Source: Lachnospiraceae bacterium (GTDB lineage: Bacteria > Bacillota > Clostridia > Lachnospirales > Lachnospiraceae). Taken from it: a stretch of 64,000 nt of DNA. Shown one piece after another: positions 36,450 through 47,000 of this stretch (position 1 is its first letter; every line of letters starts with the position of its first letter). The translations under genes and the position numbers were made by a program. Where the stretch lies: positions 27,682 through 91,681 of the forward strand of contig SVFM01000010.1 in assembly GCA_015056865.1 (NCBI GenBank), written 5' to 3'. Under the pieces are notes generated by a model. That model made no database searches. It was not told where the DNA came from and saw nothing but the letters and a program-made list of their open reading frames with translations.

Positions 36450-36480
36450 TAAGCAGCGATTTGCGTCGCTGCTTATTTAA
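36450..36480 (+). terminator. Hairpin between SCIFF precursor and maturase genes
   Basis: TAAGCAGCGA and TCGCTGCTTA form a perfect 10-base stem with a TTTGCG loop, followed by TTTAA. It may terminate most messages after scfA or protect the short one, so that more precursor than maturase is made. Confidence 0.6.
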
Positions 36481-36503
36481 TCGTAGTGGAAAGGAAGAAA
36501 ATT

Positions 36504-37904
36504 GTGATACATCAATATAGAAGCAATGGTTATAACATTGTAATGGACATTAACAGCGGATCGGTTCATGTGGTGGATGATATTGTTTATGATATCATAC
36601 AGCTGATAGAGCCGCTGGTGGAGGAAGGCATTAAAGATGCAGATCTGATAAAGGCGGCTGTGCTCAGCTGTATCAATGTAAACTATGCAAAGGATCAAGT
36701 ATCTGAGGCTGTGGATGAAGTTCTGGAGCTGGAAAAAGCAGGACAGTTGTTTGCTCCGGATCTGTATCAGGACTATATTTTTGATTTTAAGAAGAGACAA
36801 ACTGTGGTGAAGGCACTTTGCCTGCATATTGCCCATGACTGTAATCTGGCCTGCAAATATTGTTTTGCTGAAGAGGGGGAATATCATGGCAGGCGTGCGC
36901 TCATGAGTTTGGAGACCGGTAAGAAAGCGCTGGATTTTCTGGTGGCCAATTCCGGCAATCGGGTGAATTTGGAGGTGGATTTTTTTGGCGGTGAGCCTCT
37001 GATGAACTGGCAGGTGGTGAAAGACTTGGTGGAGTATGGCCGGAGTCTGGAACAGCCTCATAATAAGAAGTTTCGCTTTACCTTGACTACCAACGGGGTA
37101 CTTTTGAATGATGAGATCATGGAGTTTGCCAATAAAGAGATGTCCAATGTGGTACTCAGCATAGATGGCAGAAAAGAGGTAAATGACCAGATGCGGCCCT
37201 TCAGAGGAGGCCAGGGCAGTTATGATCTGATCGTGCCCAAGTTCCAGAAGGTGGCTGAGAGCAGAGATCAGATGAATTATTATGTGCGAGGCACATTTAC
37301 TCATAACAATCCGGACTTTGCAGAGGATGTGATGCATTTGGCGGACCTGGGTTTTCAGCAGATTTCCGTGGAACCGGTAGTGGCGAAGCCGGAGGAATGG
37401 TATGCCATCCAGGAGGAGGATCTCCCTCGTCTGAAGGCAGAGTATGATAAATTGGCATTGGAATTGATCCGACGCAGGAAAGAAGGCAAAGGATTTAATT
37501 TCTTCCACTTTATGATCGATCTGGAAGGGGGACCTTGTGTGGCCAAGAGGCTTTCCGGATGCGGTTCCGGTACAGAATATCTGGCAGTTACTCCCTGGGG
37601 AGATTTCTATCCTTGTCATCAGTTTGTTGGGCAGGAAGAATTTTTGATGGGCAATGTGGAGGACGGTATTGTTCGCACAGACATCAGGGATGAATTCAAA
37701 TGCTGCAATGTGTATGCCAAGGAAAAATGTAAGAAGTGTTTTGCGAAGTTTTATTGTAGCGGCGGCTGTGCTGCCAATTCTTATAATTTCCACGGAAATA
37801 TCAATGATGCCTATGATGTGGGCTGCGAATTGCAGCGCAAGCGGGTGGAGTGTGCCATTATGATCAAGGCGGCTTTGGCAGAGATGGAGGAAGATCATGA
37901 TTAA
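36504..37904 (+). CDS. scfB: Thioether-forming SCIFF peptide maturase (radical SAM/SPASM)
   Basis: A 466-residue radical-SAM enzyme that installs the thioether bridge in the SCIFF precursor. An N-terminal RiPP-recognition-like part begins IHQYRSNGYNIVMDI. The radical-SAM cluster motif is CNLACKYC near residues 113-120. The C-terminal SPASM region carries many cysteines for two more clusters: CGSG, FYPCHQF, CCNVYAKEKCKKC and FYCSGGC. I chose GTG 36504 because AAAGGAAG (36490-36497) is well spaced before it; a GTG at 36486 would contain that site. It overlaps secDF by 8 bases. Confidence 0.94.
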   Translation: MIHQYRSNGYNIVMDINSGSVHVVDDIVYDIIQLIEPLVEEGIKDADLIKAAVLSCINVNYAKDQVSEAVDEVLELEKAGQLFAPDLYQDYIFDFKKRQTVVKALCLHIAHDCNLACKYCFAEEGEYHGRRALMSLETGKKALDFLVANSGNRVNLEVDFFGGEPLMNWQVVKDLVEYGRSLEQPHNKKFRFTLTTNGVLLNDEIMEFANKEMSNVVLSIDGRKEVNDQMRPFRGGQGSYDLIVPKFQKVAESRDQMNYYVRGTFTHNNPDFAEDVMHLADLGFQQISVEPVVAKPEEWYAIQEEDLPRLKAEYDKLALELIRRRKEGKGFNFFHFMIDLEGGPCVAKRLSGCGSGTEYLAVTPWGDFYPCHQFVGQEEFLMGNVEDGIVRTDIRDEFKCCNVYAKEKCKKCFAKFYCSGGCAANSYNFHGNINDAYDVGCELQRKRVECAIMIKAALAEMEEDHD

Positions 37905-40173
37905 GGATATGACCAAGAAAAAAGGAATAGCCATTCTGCTGGTGATTTTTCTGGCCCTTGTGGCAGTGACCTGGATTGATTTTAAGGGAATTGATGATTA
38001 TGGTACCTATTCCGCTTCTGACATTACACTGGGTCTGGACCTGGCTGGCGGTGTGAGTATTACTTATCAGGTAGTGGGCGAGGAAGATCCGGACGCAACG
38101 GATATGAGTGATACGATCGGCAAATTGAAGCAGCGTGTGTATAAATACAGCAGCGAAGCGTTGGTGTATCAGGAAGGTGCGGATCGGATCTGTATTGAAA
38201 TACCCGGCGTTTCCGATGCCAATGCAGTTCTGGAAGAACTGGGTAAACCGGGACAGTTGTATTTTATCTCCCAGTATGACAGCGAAGGGAACGAAAACTA
38301 TTCCGGCAGCACCAGCATGGGCGTGGACGGAAAGGTTTATAATAATTATACCTTGCATAAGACGATCAAGGAACTGCAGGAAGATGGTTCTGTAAAGCTG
38401 GTGGGAACAGATGTAAAGCATGCCAGAGCAGTCAGCTACCAGGATGCCATGCAAAATATTGTCATTGCGGTGGACCTGGAGCTTACAGAGGAAGGTGCGG
38501 ACAAGTTTGCAAAGGCAACTGCAGAGGCGGTTGGTAAGACATTAGCCATCTACTATGATGGTACGTTTGTATGTGTGCCCAGAGTGGAACAGGAGATGAC
38601 CGGCGGTCAGGCCCAGATTACCGGTAATTATACTTGGGAGGAGGCTGAAAAGCTGGCTTCCACCATCCGTATCGGTGGTCTGAAGCTGGAACTGGAGGAA
38701 CTTCACTCGAAAGTGGTGGGTGCACAGCTGGGATCGGATGCCATCCGTACCAGTTTGCTGGCCGGTGTCATAGGCCTGCTTGCAATCGCAATATTTATGA
38801 TTGCTGTTTATCATATCAGCGGTGTGGCGGCAACCATTGCCCTGCTTTTGTATACGGCACTTACCGTATTTTTGTTAAATGGATTTGACATGACCCTGAC
38901 CTTACCGGGTATTGCAGGTATTATCCTGTCCATCGGTATGGCAGTGGACGCCAACGTGATCATTTTTGCCAGAATCCGGGAAGAGATCGCCACCGGAAAG
39001 ACCGTAAAATCCTCTATGGCTATCGGCTTTAAAAAAGCATTTTCAGCCATTCTGGACGGCAATGTGACCACCCTGTTGGCTGCGGCCGTTTTGTGGATCT
39101 TTGGTTCCGGATCCATCAGGGGTTTTGCCCAGACATTGGTACTGGGTATTGTACTGTCTATGTTTACAGCACTGATTGTGACAAGGCTGATCATGGAATC
39201 CTTGTATGCGATTGGATTTAAAAAGGAAAAATGGTATGGCGTAGCAAAGGAGCGCAAGGTTATCAATTTCCTTTCCAAGAGGGTATGGTTTGGTGCCATC
39301 TCACTTGTACTGATCATTGGCGGATTTGTGATGATGGGTGTCAACAAGGCTGCTACAGGGGATGTGTTGAATTTCAGTCTGGACTTTAAGGGTGGAACTG
39401 CTACCACAGTTACTTTTAACGAAGCATACTCTTTGAGTGAGATTGAGCGTCAGATCATACCCATGTTTGAAGAGGTGACCGGAAGTGCGGTCCAGCCTCA
39501 GCCGGTGCAGGGCACCAATGAGGTGGTATTTAAGAGCAATTCTTTGAATATGGAGCAAAGAGAAAATATCGAAAATATGCTGATACAGGAGTTTGGTGTA
39601 GCTCCAGAGCAGATCATCTCCGAGACCATCAGTTCCACCATCAGCAGTGAGATGAGGAATGAGACCATTCTGGCCGTTGTGATCGCGATTATATGTATGC
39701 TGATCTATATCAGGTTACGCTTTAAAGATCTCCGATTTGGTGCTGCAGGTGTGCTTGCCTTGCTGCACGATGTTTTGGTGGTGCTGGCGTTTTATGCGGC
39801 AGCCAGGATATCTGTGGGAAGTACCTTTATTGCTTGTATGTTGACCATTGTGGGATATTCCATCAATGCCACAATTGTTATCTTTGACCGTATCAGAGAG
39901 AATAGAGAGATGGTGGGAAATAAGGAGTCCTTAGAATTTATAGTCAATAAGAGTATTACACAAACTTTGTCTCGAAGCTTGTTTACTTCTGTGACGACCT
40001 TTATTATGGTGGCAGCCCTGTATATTCTGGGTGTAACAGCTATCCGGGAGTTTGCCCTGCCCCTGATGGTAGGTATTGTTTGCGGTGCATATTCCTCTGT
40101 TTGCCTGGCAGGTGCTCTTTGGTATCTGTTTAAGACCAAGATCAAGGACAGGCCCTCAAAAGAGGAAGAGTAA
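37897..40173 (+). CDS. secDF: Fused protein translocase subunit SecDF
   Basis: A 758-residue fusion of SecD (about 1-430) and SecF (about 450-750), membrane proteins that use the proton or sodium gradient to help export by SecYEG. Twelve hydrophobic segments in two groups of six are expected and the pattern fits. LDLAGGVSITYQV and GIAGIILSIGMAVDANVIIFARI belong to the SecD half; FKGGTATTV and YSINATIVIFDRI belong to the SecF half. It starts inside the maturase gene. SecDF next to the SCIFF genes is a common arrangement in Clostridia and may hint at export of the peptide, but that is inference. Confidence 0.95.
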   Translation: MIKDMTKKKGIAILLVIFLALVAVTWIDFKGIDDYGTYSASDITLGLDLAGGVSITYQVVGEEDPDATDMSDTIGKLKQRVYKYSSEALVYQEGADRICIEIPGVSDANAVLEELGKPGQLYFISQYDSEGNENYSGSTSMGVDGKVYNNYTLHKTIKELQEDGSVKLVGTDVKHARAVSYQDAMQNIVIAVDLELTEEGADKFAKATAEAVGKTLAIYYDGTFVCVPRVEQEMTGGQAQITGNYTWEEAEKLASTIRIGGLKLELEELHSKVVGAQLGSDAIRTSLLAGVIGLLAIAIFMIAVYHISGVAATIALLLYTALTVFLLNGFDMTLTLPGIAGIILSIGMAVDANVIIFARIREEIATGKTVKSSMAIGFKKAFSAILDGNVTTLLAAAVLWIFGSGSIRGFAQTLVLGIVLSMFTALIVTRLIMESLYAIGFKKEKWYGVAKERKVINFLSKRVWFGAISLVLIIGGFVMMGVNKAATGDVLNFSLDFKGGTATTVTFNEAYSLSEIERQIIPMFEEVTGSAVQPQPVQGTNEVVFKSNSLNMEQRENIENMLIQEFGVAPEQIISETISSTISSEMRNETILAVVIAIICMLIYIRLRFKDLRFGAAGVLALLHDVLVVLAFYAAARISVGSTFIACMLTIVGYSINATIVIFDRIRENREMVGNKESLEFIVNKSITQTLSRSLFTSVTTFIMVAALYILGVTAIREFALPLMVGIVCGAYSSVCLAGALWYLFKTKIKDRPSKEEE

Positions 40174-40174
40174 G

Positions 40175-41944
40175 ATGGAAAAATGGTTTGTGGCAACAAA
40201 GCGGGCGGATTTTGACTCTTGGAGCCAAAAATTTCATATTCAACCTGTCACTGCACGCATCATCAGAAACAGAGATGTGATTACCCAGGAGGATGTGCAG
40301 AAGTATCTGTACGGAGGTTTACAGGATTTATATGATCCGTTTCTGCTTTTGAATATGGATAAGGCAGTCCATATCGTCCGTCACAAGATTCAGGAACAAA
40401 AGGTGATTCGTATTATCGGTGACTATGATGTGGATGGCATCTGTGCAGCACATATATTGACACAGGGGCTGCGGACCATGGGTGCTAAAGTAGATACAGC
40501 CATCCCCCATAGGATCAGGGACGGCTATGGATTGAATGAGCAGTTGATCATGGACGCTTACAAGGCAGGTGTGGATACCATTATTACTTGTGATAACGGG
40601 ATTGCGGCTGTCCCTCAGATTGCATATGCCAAGGAATTGGGTATGACGGTGGTGGTAACAGACCACCATGAGGTTCCCTTTGCGGAGGAAAGCGGTACCA
40701 GACAGGAAATCCTGCCGCCTGCGGATGCAGTCATAGACCCCAAGCAAAAAAATTGCAGCTATCCTTTTAAAGGGATTTGCGGTGCCATGGTGGCATATAA
40801 ATTTATCTGTGCACTCTATGGAGTATCCGCCGTACAGACAGAAGTCATGCGACAGGTACAGGATCAATTGCTGCAATTTGCCGCCGTTGCCACTGTGTGC
40901 GATGTGATGGAGCTTTTGGATGAAAATCGCATTGTTGTCAAGGAAGGCTTGAAACGGCTTCGAAGCGCACCGGTTTTAGGTATTCGTGCACTGATAGAGG
41001 TAAATGGTGTTGTTCCTGCCGCTTTAAGTGCTTATCATCTGGGATTTATCATTGGACCTTGTCTAAATGCGACTGGCAGACTGGATACAGCGCTGCGGGC
41101 TTTGGAGTTGCTGGCGGCCACAGAGAGCAGAGAGGCCTTTGCGATAGCGGGAGAACTGAAAGAACTGAATGACAGCCGCAAACTCATGACACTGCAGGGC
41201 GTAGAACAGGCAAAAGAATATGTGTTGTCTCATGGTCTGGAACAGGAAAAAATATTGGTCATCTTTTTGCCGGAGTGTCACGAGAGTCTTGCAGGTATTG
41301 TGGCAGGCCGGATCCGGGAGAACTATGGAAAGCCTACATTTGTGCTGACAAGAGGAGAAGAGGGCGTAAAAGGTTCCGGGCGATCTATCGAAAGCTATCA
41401 TATGTATGAGGAAATGTCAGCGTGTAAAGAGTTTTTCACCAAGTTTGGCGGACATAAAATGGCTGCAGGGTTATCCATGGCTGAGCAGGATATACCTGCT
41501 TTTTCCAGGAAGATCAATGAGATCTGTACATTGACAGAGGAGGACTTTATACCTAAGGTACATATTGATGTGCCTTTGCCGATTGCATTGGCAGACAAAA
41601 AAATGGCCAGAGAAATGGAAATGTTAGAGCCTTTCGGGGTGGCCAATCCCAAGCCTCTTTTTGCAGAAAAAAACATACATTTCCATTCCGCAGTCAGACT
41701 GGGTAAAAGCGGCAATTTTACCAAATTTATTATCAGTACAGAAGGGGCGGATCACCGGGAGGCAGTGTATTTTGGTGATCTGACAAGATTGGTTGAAGTG
41801 GTAGATGAAAAATACGGTTTGGGCTCTGTGGAGCGTTTGTTCCGGGAAACATGTGATTATGTGGTTTCGGTAACGTATCAGCTGGGGATCAACTCTTACA
41901 GAGGCAAGGAAGAGGTGCAGATCGTGCTGCAGAATTTTTGTTAA
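40175..41944 (+). CDS. recJ: Single-stranded-DNA-specific exonuclease RecJ
   Basis: A 589-residue RecJ-type 5'-3' exonuclease used in recombination and mismatch repair. The DHH domain motifs are GDYDVDGICAAHI, TCDNGIAAV and VVTDHHEVP; the DHHA1 domain motif is GGHKMAAGLSM near residue 426. An OB-like C-terminal domain follows. The start is ATG 40175, one base after the secDF stop, with AGAGGAAGAG as ribosome site. The frame is open farther upstream in secDF, but that part has no RecJ features. Confidence 0.94.
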   Translation: MEKWFVATKRADFDSWSQKFHIQPVTARIIRNRDVITQEDVQKYLYGGLQDLYDPFLLLNMDKAVHIVRHKIQEQKVIRIIGDYDVDGICAAHILTQGLRTMGAKVDTAIPHRIRDGYGLNEQLIMDAYKAGVDTIITCDNGIAAVPQIAYAKELGMTVVVTDHHEVPFAEESGTRQEILPPADAVIDPKQKNCSYPFKGICGAMVAYKFICALYGVSAVQTEVMRQVQDQLLQFAAVATVCDVMELLDENRIVVKEGLKRLRSAPVLGIRALIEVNGVVPAALSAYHLGFIIGPCLNATGRLDTALRALELLAATESREAFAIAGELKELNDSRKLMTLQGVEQAKEYVLSHGLEQEKILVIFLPECHESLAGIVAGRIRENYGKPTFVLTRGEEGVKGSGRSIESYHMYEEMSACKEFFTKFGGHKMAAGLSMAEQDIPAFSRKINEICTLTEEDFIPKVHIDVPLPIALADKKMAREMEMLEPFGVANPKPLFAEKNIHFHSAVRLGKSGNFTKFIISTEGADHREAVYFGDLTRLVEVVDEKYGLGSVERLFRETCDYVVSVTYQLGINSYRGKEEVQIVLQNFC

Positions 41945-41957
41945 GTGGATAAACAGC

Positions 41958-41986
41958 TTGATTTTTGTAGGGGGCTCTTGTATATT
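41958..41986 (+). promoter_or_regulatory. Promoter of the plsX operon
   Basis: TTGATT (41958-41963) and TATATT (41981-41986) are 17 bases apart, about 50 bases before plsX. Confidence 0.6.
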
Positions 41987-42037
41987 TAAATAAGGTGTTT
42001 TTTGTGACTATTTCGTAATAAAAGAAAGGAAGATCAG

Positions 42038-43072
42038 ATGTCAGAGTTGGTTCGTGTAGCAGTGGATGCCATGGGCGGAGATCATGCGCCAGACGAGATT
42101 GTAAAAGGAGCTGTAGAAGCGGTAAATGCAGATACAGGAGTAAAGGTTTTTCTTGTGGGCAGGCAGGAAGCCGTGGAAGCGCAGCTGAAGAATTATACCT
42201 ATGATGGGGAAAGGATTGAGGTGGTAGATGCCAGAGAGGTCATTGAGACGGCAGAGCCGCCTGTTATGGCAATCCGAAAAAAGAAGGATTCTTCTATTGT
42301 AAAGGCGCTGCATCTGGTGAAGGATGGAACCTGTGATGCTTTTGTTTCTGCAGGTAGTACGGGAGCAGTGCTGGTGGGCGGCCAAGTGCTCATCGGTAAG
42401 ATCAAGGGTGTGGAGAGAGCACCTCTTGCCCCGCTGATCCCTACACAAAAGGGTGTGACGCTTTTGATCGACTGTGGTGCCAACGTGGATGCAAGACCGT
42501 CTCATCTGGTGCAGTTTGCCAAGATGGGGTCCATCTACATGGAAAATGTTGTGGGAATCAAAAATCCCAGAGTAGGCATTGTGAATATCGGTGCGGAGGA
42601 AGAAAAGGGCAACGCTTTGGTAAAAGAAACCTTTCCTTTGTTGCAGGCGTGCGAGGATATCAATTTTATCGGAAGTGTAGAGGCAAGGGATATTCCGGCA
42701 GGCGCCGTGGATGTGGCTGTCTGTGAGGCTTTTGTAGGAAACGTTTTGCTGAAAACATATGAAGGTGTTGCTGCAGTGTTGATTAAGAAGATCAAGGGAA
42801 CCCTCATGTCTTCCTTAAAGACCAAAATCGGTGCACTTTTGATCAAACCGGCTTTGAAAAAGACTTTGGGTACCTTCAGCACAGAGCAGCATGGGGGAGC
42901 ACCTTTGCTTGGTCTTAACGGACTTGTGGTGAAAACCCATGGCAGCTCCAAGGCGGAAGAGATCAAAAACTCTGTTTTGCAGTGTGTAACCTTCACCGAG
43001 CAGAAAATACCTGATAAGATCAGAAAGAATATTACCATAAAAGAAAAGGAAGGATCAGAACATGGAGTTTGA
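42038..43072 (+). CDS. plsX: Phosphate acyltransferase PlsX
   Basis: A 344-residue peripheral membrane enzyme that converts acyl-ACP and phosphate to acyl phosphate, the first step of phosphatidate synthesis in Gram-positive bacteria. It begins [14 protein letters not shown] and has [13 protein letters not shown] and [10 protein letters not shown], both typical. It overlaps the ACP gene by 11 bases, which fits their shared substrate. The operon continues with rnc, smc and ftsY. Confidence 0.96.
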   Translation: MSELVRVAVDAMGGDHAPDEIVKGAVEAVNADTGVKVFLVGRQEAVEAQLKNYTYDGERIEVVDAREVIETAEPPVMAIRKKKDSSIVKALHLVKDGTCDAFVSAGSTGAVLVGGQVLIGKIKGVERAPLAPLIPTQKGVTLLIDCGANVDARPSHLVQFAKMGSIYMENVVGIKNPRVGIVNIGAEEEKGNALVKETFPLLQACEDINFIGSVEARDIPAGAVDVAVCEAFVGNVLLKTYEGVAAVLIKKIKGTLMSSLKTKIGALLIKPALKKTLGTFSTEQHGGAPLLGLNGLVVKTHGSSKAEEIKNSVLQCVTFTEQKIPDKIRKNITIKEKEGSEHGV

Positions 43073-43292
43073 AAAATTAGTACAGATCATTGCAGAGGTA
43101 TTGAATGTGGATCCCGATGAAATTACCATGGATACTACATTTTTGGATGATCTGGGGGCAGATTCACTGGATATATACCAGATTATCATGGGAATTGAGG
43201 AAGAGTTTGATATTGAGATCGATGCAGAGGAAGCAGAGACCATATCAACGGTGGAAGAGGCAGTTGAATTGATCAAAAATGCCATAGGTTAA
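43062..43292 (+). CDS. acpP: Acyl carrier protein
   Basis: A 76-residue acidic carrier protein. The phosphopantetheine attachment serine is in [15 protein letters not shown] (Ser36 by my count; standard ACPs have D-S-L). The arm would be added by a phosphopantetheinyl transferase such as the one at 23310 or an AcpS elsewhere. It carries growing acyl chains for fatty acid synthesis and supplies PlsX encoded just upstream. Confidence 0.94.
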   Translation: MEFEKLVQIIAEVLNVDPDEITMDTTFLDDLGADSLDIYQIIMGIEEEFDIEIDAEEAETISTVEEAVELIKNAIG

Positions 43293-43314
43293 GGTTCTTT
43301 GTCAGGAGGCAGTC

Positions 43315-44016
43315 ATGTTGCAGAAGTATACGCCGGAGGAACTGGAGCAAAGGATCGGCTACAGCTTTCATGATAAGAAGCTGTTAAAGCAGGCAATCAC
43401 GCACAGTTCTTTTGCAAATGAACAAAAAATCAATAAGAACGGTAATTATGAAAGATTGGAATTTCTGGGGGATGCGGTACTGGAGTTGATTTCCAGCGAT
43501 TTTCTTTTCCATCATTTTCCGGCAAAAACTGAGGGAGAGCTGACGAAGCTGAGGGCATCCATGGTTTGTGAGCCGTCCCTTGCTTTTTGCGCCAAAGATC
43601 TGGAGCTTGGTGACTTTTTGTTACTGGGCAGAGGGGAGGAGAGTACCGGAGGACGAAAGCGGGAATCCATCATATCCGATGCCATGGAAGCTGTGATCGG
43701 TGCGATTTTCCTGGATGGTGGATTGGAGTGTGCGAAGGATTTTATATATCGCTTTGTCCTGTCAGATTTGGAGAACAAGCAGCTGTTTTATGACAGTAAG
43801 ACCAATCTGCAGGAATTGATCCAAAGGGAAATGAAAAAGGAATTTCATTATGAACTGGTGGACGAACACGGACCGGAACATGATAAAAGTTTCGTGGTGG
43901 AAGTGCTTATGGAAGGAAACTGTATCGGCAGAGGAAGCGGACGTACCAAGAAAGCAGCGGAACAACAGGCAGCGTATGAAGCGCTTTTGATGCTGAGAGA
44001 CAAGTCTGACAGGTAA
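43315..44016 (+). CDS. rnc: Ribonuclease III
   Basis: A 233-residue double-strand-specific endoribonuclease that processes rRNA and mRNA. The RNase III signature is ERLEFLGDAVLELISSDFL near residues 45-63, followed by the downstream acidic site in SDAMEAVIGAIFLD. The C-terminal double-stranded RNA binding domain has the typical GRGSGRTKKAAEQQAA. The length and layout are standard. Confidence 0.97.
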   Translation: MLQKYTPEELEQRIGYSFHDKKLLKQAITHSSFANEQKINKNGNYERLEFLGDAVLELISSDFLFHHFPAKTEGELTKLRASMVCEPSLAFCAKDLELGDFLLLGRGEESTGGRKRESIISDAMEAVIGAIFLDGGLECAKDFIYRFVLSDLENKQLFYDSKTNLQELIQREMKKEFHYELVDEHGPEHDKSFVVEVLMEGNCIGRGSGRTKKAAEQQAAYEALLMLRDKSDR

Positions 44017-44031
44017 GTTTGGGGATAGTTT

Positions 44032-47000
44032 ATGTATTTAAAGAGTATTGAGATATACGGTTTTAAGTCGTTTGCAAATAAGATGAATTTTAAATTTCAT
44101 AATGGCATTACGGGAATCGTAGGTCCTAACGGGAGCGGTAAGAGCAATGTTGCCGACGCGGTCAGATGGGTGCTGGGTGAACAGCGTATCAAGCAGCTAC
44201 GAGGGGCTTCTATGCAGGATGTGATTTTTGCAGGGACAGAAGCCCGCAAGCCTCTTAGCTATGCCTATGTAGCGATCACATTGGACAATTCGGACCATCA
44301 GCTGGCCATCGATTATGATGAGGTGACGGTTGCACGGCGCATTTATCGTTCCGGGGAAAGTGAGTATCTGATCAACGGTACCACATGCCGTCTGAAGGAT
44401 GTCAATGAACTGTTTTACGATACAGGTATCGGTAAAGAGGGCTATTCCATCATTGGGCAGGGGCAGATAGATAAGATCCTTAGCGGGAAACCGGAGGATC
44501 GAAGAGAGCTGTTTGACGAAGCTGCCGGTATTGTAAAATTTAAGCGCAGAAAATATGCTGCCCAGAAAAAGCTGGAGGACGAACAGCAGAATCTGGTTCG
44601 TGTGAAGGATATTCTTTCTGAGTTGGAGAAGCAGGTAGGCCCTCTTGAGAAACAGGCAGAGACTGCCAAAGTTTATCTGAAAAAGAAAGAGGCGCTGAAG
44701 ACTCTGGATGTCAATGTATTTTTACTGGAGCACAATCGTCTGCGTGACCAGCTGAAAGAGGTGGCAGGAAAATATGAGATAGCCACAGATGACCTTGAGA
44801 GCACGAAAAAGGAATACGAAAATATTAAAGAAGAGTATGAGCGTATCGCTGCCCGTATCGAAAGCCTGGATGCTGCCATTGAGCAGGCCAGAAGTTCCTT
44901 GACGGATACCAGTGTTCTGCGGGGAAAACTGGAGGGCGAGATCAATGTTTTGAAAGAGCAGATCAATTCTGCCAGGGGCAATGGGGAACATCTGCAGAAT
45001 AGGCAGAAGAACGTGCAGGCGTTGATTGATGAAAAGAATCTGGAAAAGAAGGGTATCCAGGAAAAGAAAAGCGAGATTGACAAACAGGTGGAGCAGTTGT
45101 CCGCAGCCAGGGACGAGATGCATCAGCTGTTGCTTGTGGTACAAAATCGGATAGCGGAACTCAATGATCATATTGAAAACGGCAAAAATACGATCATTGG
45201 CGAACTGAACCAGCGGGCTACCATCAAATCCAAGATTGGTAGATATGATACCATGCTGGAGCAGATCTCTATTCGCAAGGCCCAGTTGAATTCCAGGTTG
45301 CTGCGGGCCAAGACTGATGAGGCGGAGCAGGAGGAGGCCATTCGTCGCCTTCAGGAAGAATTTGACCGAGTCAGTCAAGAAATAAGCGGCATGGATGAGA
45401 ATGTTGCAGCCATGGAGCTGGAGCTTGGCAGTATTCGGGAGTACTTGGCATCCAGTGATGAGAAACTGCGAAATACACAGGAGCAGTATCATCAGGAGAA
45501 GTCTAAACTAGAGGCATTATCCAACCTGACGGAGCGCTATGAAGGTTACGGCGGCAGCGTTCAGAAGGTTATGGAACAGAAGGAGAAGGAAAAAGGGATC
45601 ATCGGTGTAGTGGCAGATATCATCAAGGTTGAGAAAAAGTATGAGACTGCTATCGAAACTGCCCTGGGAGGAAACATTCAGAATATTGTAACCGATGATG
45701 AAGAGACCGCTAAGAAAATGATTGGTTTCCTGAAAAATAATAAGCTGGGCAGAGCTACATTTTTGCCCTTGACCAGCATCACCAATCCACAGGAGTTTAA
45801 GCACACAGAGGCGCTTAAGGAAAAAGGTGTCATCGGCATGGCTGACGAACTGGTGCAGCTGGATGAGAAGTACCGCAATGTGGCCAAATCCATGCTGGGA
45901 CGTATTATGGTGGTGGATCATGTGGATCATGCCGTGAAAATTGCCAGAAAGTACGGCTATGCCATCCGTATGGTTACCCTGGAGGGCGAGCTTTTGGTGC
46001 CCGGAGGTGCTATCAGCGGCGGTGCATTTAAAAACAGCAGCAATCTTTTGGGCAGACGCAGGGAGATGGAGGAGCTGGAAAAAAAGGTCAAAAGCCTTTT
46101 GGAATCCATCCAGAACCTGCAGCAGGAGATAGAAGATACCAGAACAAGGCGCAATAAGATGCGTGTGGAACTGGAGAGCCTGAAGGCGGAGATCCAGCGT
46201 AAGTTTATTGAACAAAATACCGCCAGACTGAATGTGGCATCTGCCAAGGAGCGTCAGGAGGAAGCCCTGGAGGGCTTTGATGCCCTGCAGAAGGAAGCCC
46301 AGGAGATCGAAGGTCAGATACAGGAGATAGAGAAAAACAAACAGGAAATTCAGGTGGAACTTGCATGCTCTGAAGAACTGGAAAAAAATACAGAGATTCA
46401 GATCATTGCCTTCCAAAAAGAATTGGAAAGTCGTCGAAGGGAAGAGACTGAAGAGGCAGCAAAGGTTTCCCAGTGGGATGTGAAAGTTGAAAAAATGGTA
46501 CAGACCCAAGGCTTCCATCAGCAAAATGTGGATCGTATCAACGCAGAGATTCACAGGCATGAGCTGGAATTAGGCGAGATCAATGAGGGGCTGCAGGCCA
46601 CTCAGGAGACAGTTGCCGAAAAGGAACGGAATATTCTGGAAATCCAAAAGACGATCACGGCTTCCCATACTTCACAGAGTCAGGCGGAGCAGAAACTAAA
46701 AGATGACATTGCTTTAAAGGAAGAACTGGCCGAAAAGCAGAAGAACTTCTTCCGTTCCCGGGAGGAGATCGCAGAGCGCATGACCGGTCTGGACAAGGAA
46801 GTGTACCGCCTGAATGTGCAGAAAGAAAAACTGGAAGAATCCATCGAAACCCAGATCAACTACATGTGGGACGAGTATGAGATCACTTTGTCTGATGCGG
46901 CAGGGCTGCGAAATGAGGCGATGATGGATTTGTCCGCCATGAAGAAGGAAATTGCTGCCCTGAAGGATCAGATCAAGAAGCTGGGAGACGTCAATGTAAA

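Noticed and set aside
36477..37934. A 485-codon open frame on the minus strand
   Set aside because: It lies wholly opposite the well-supported maturase gene, has no ribosome site or family motif, and is a shadow of that gene's codon use.
45517..46560. A 347-codon open frame on the minus strand
   Set aside because: It is antisense to the smc coiled coil and reads as hydrophobic runs of Leu and Phe, an effect of the Glu/Lys codons on the other strand.
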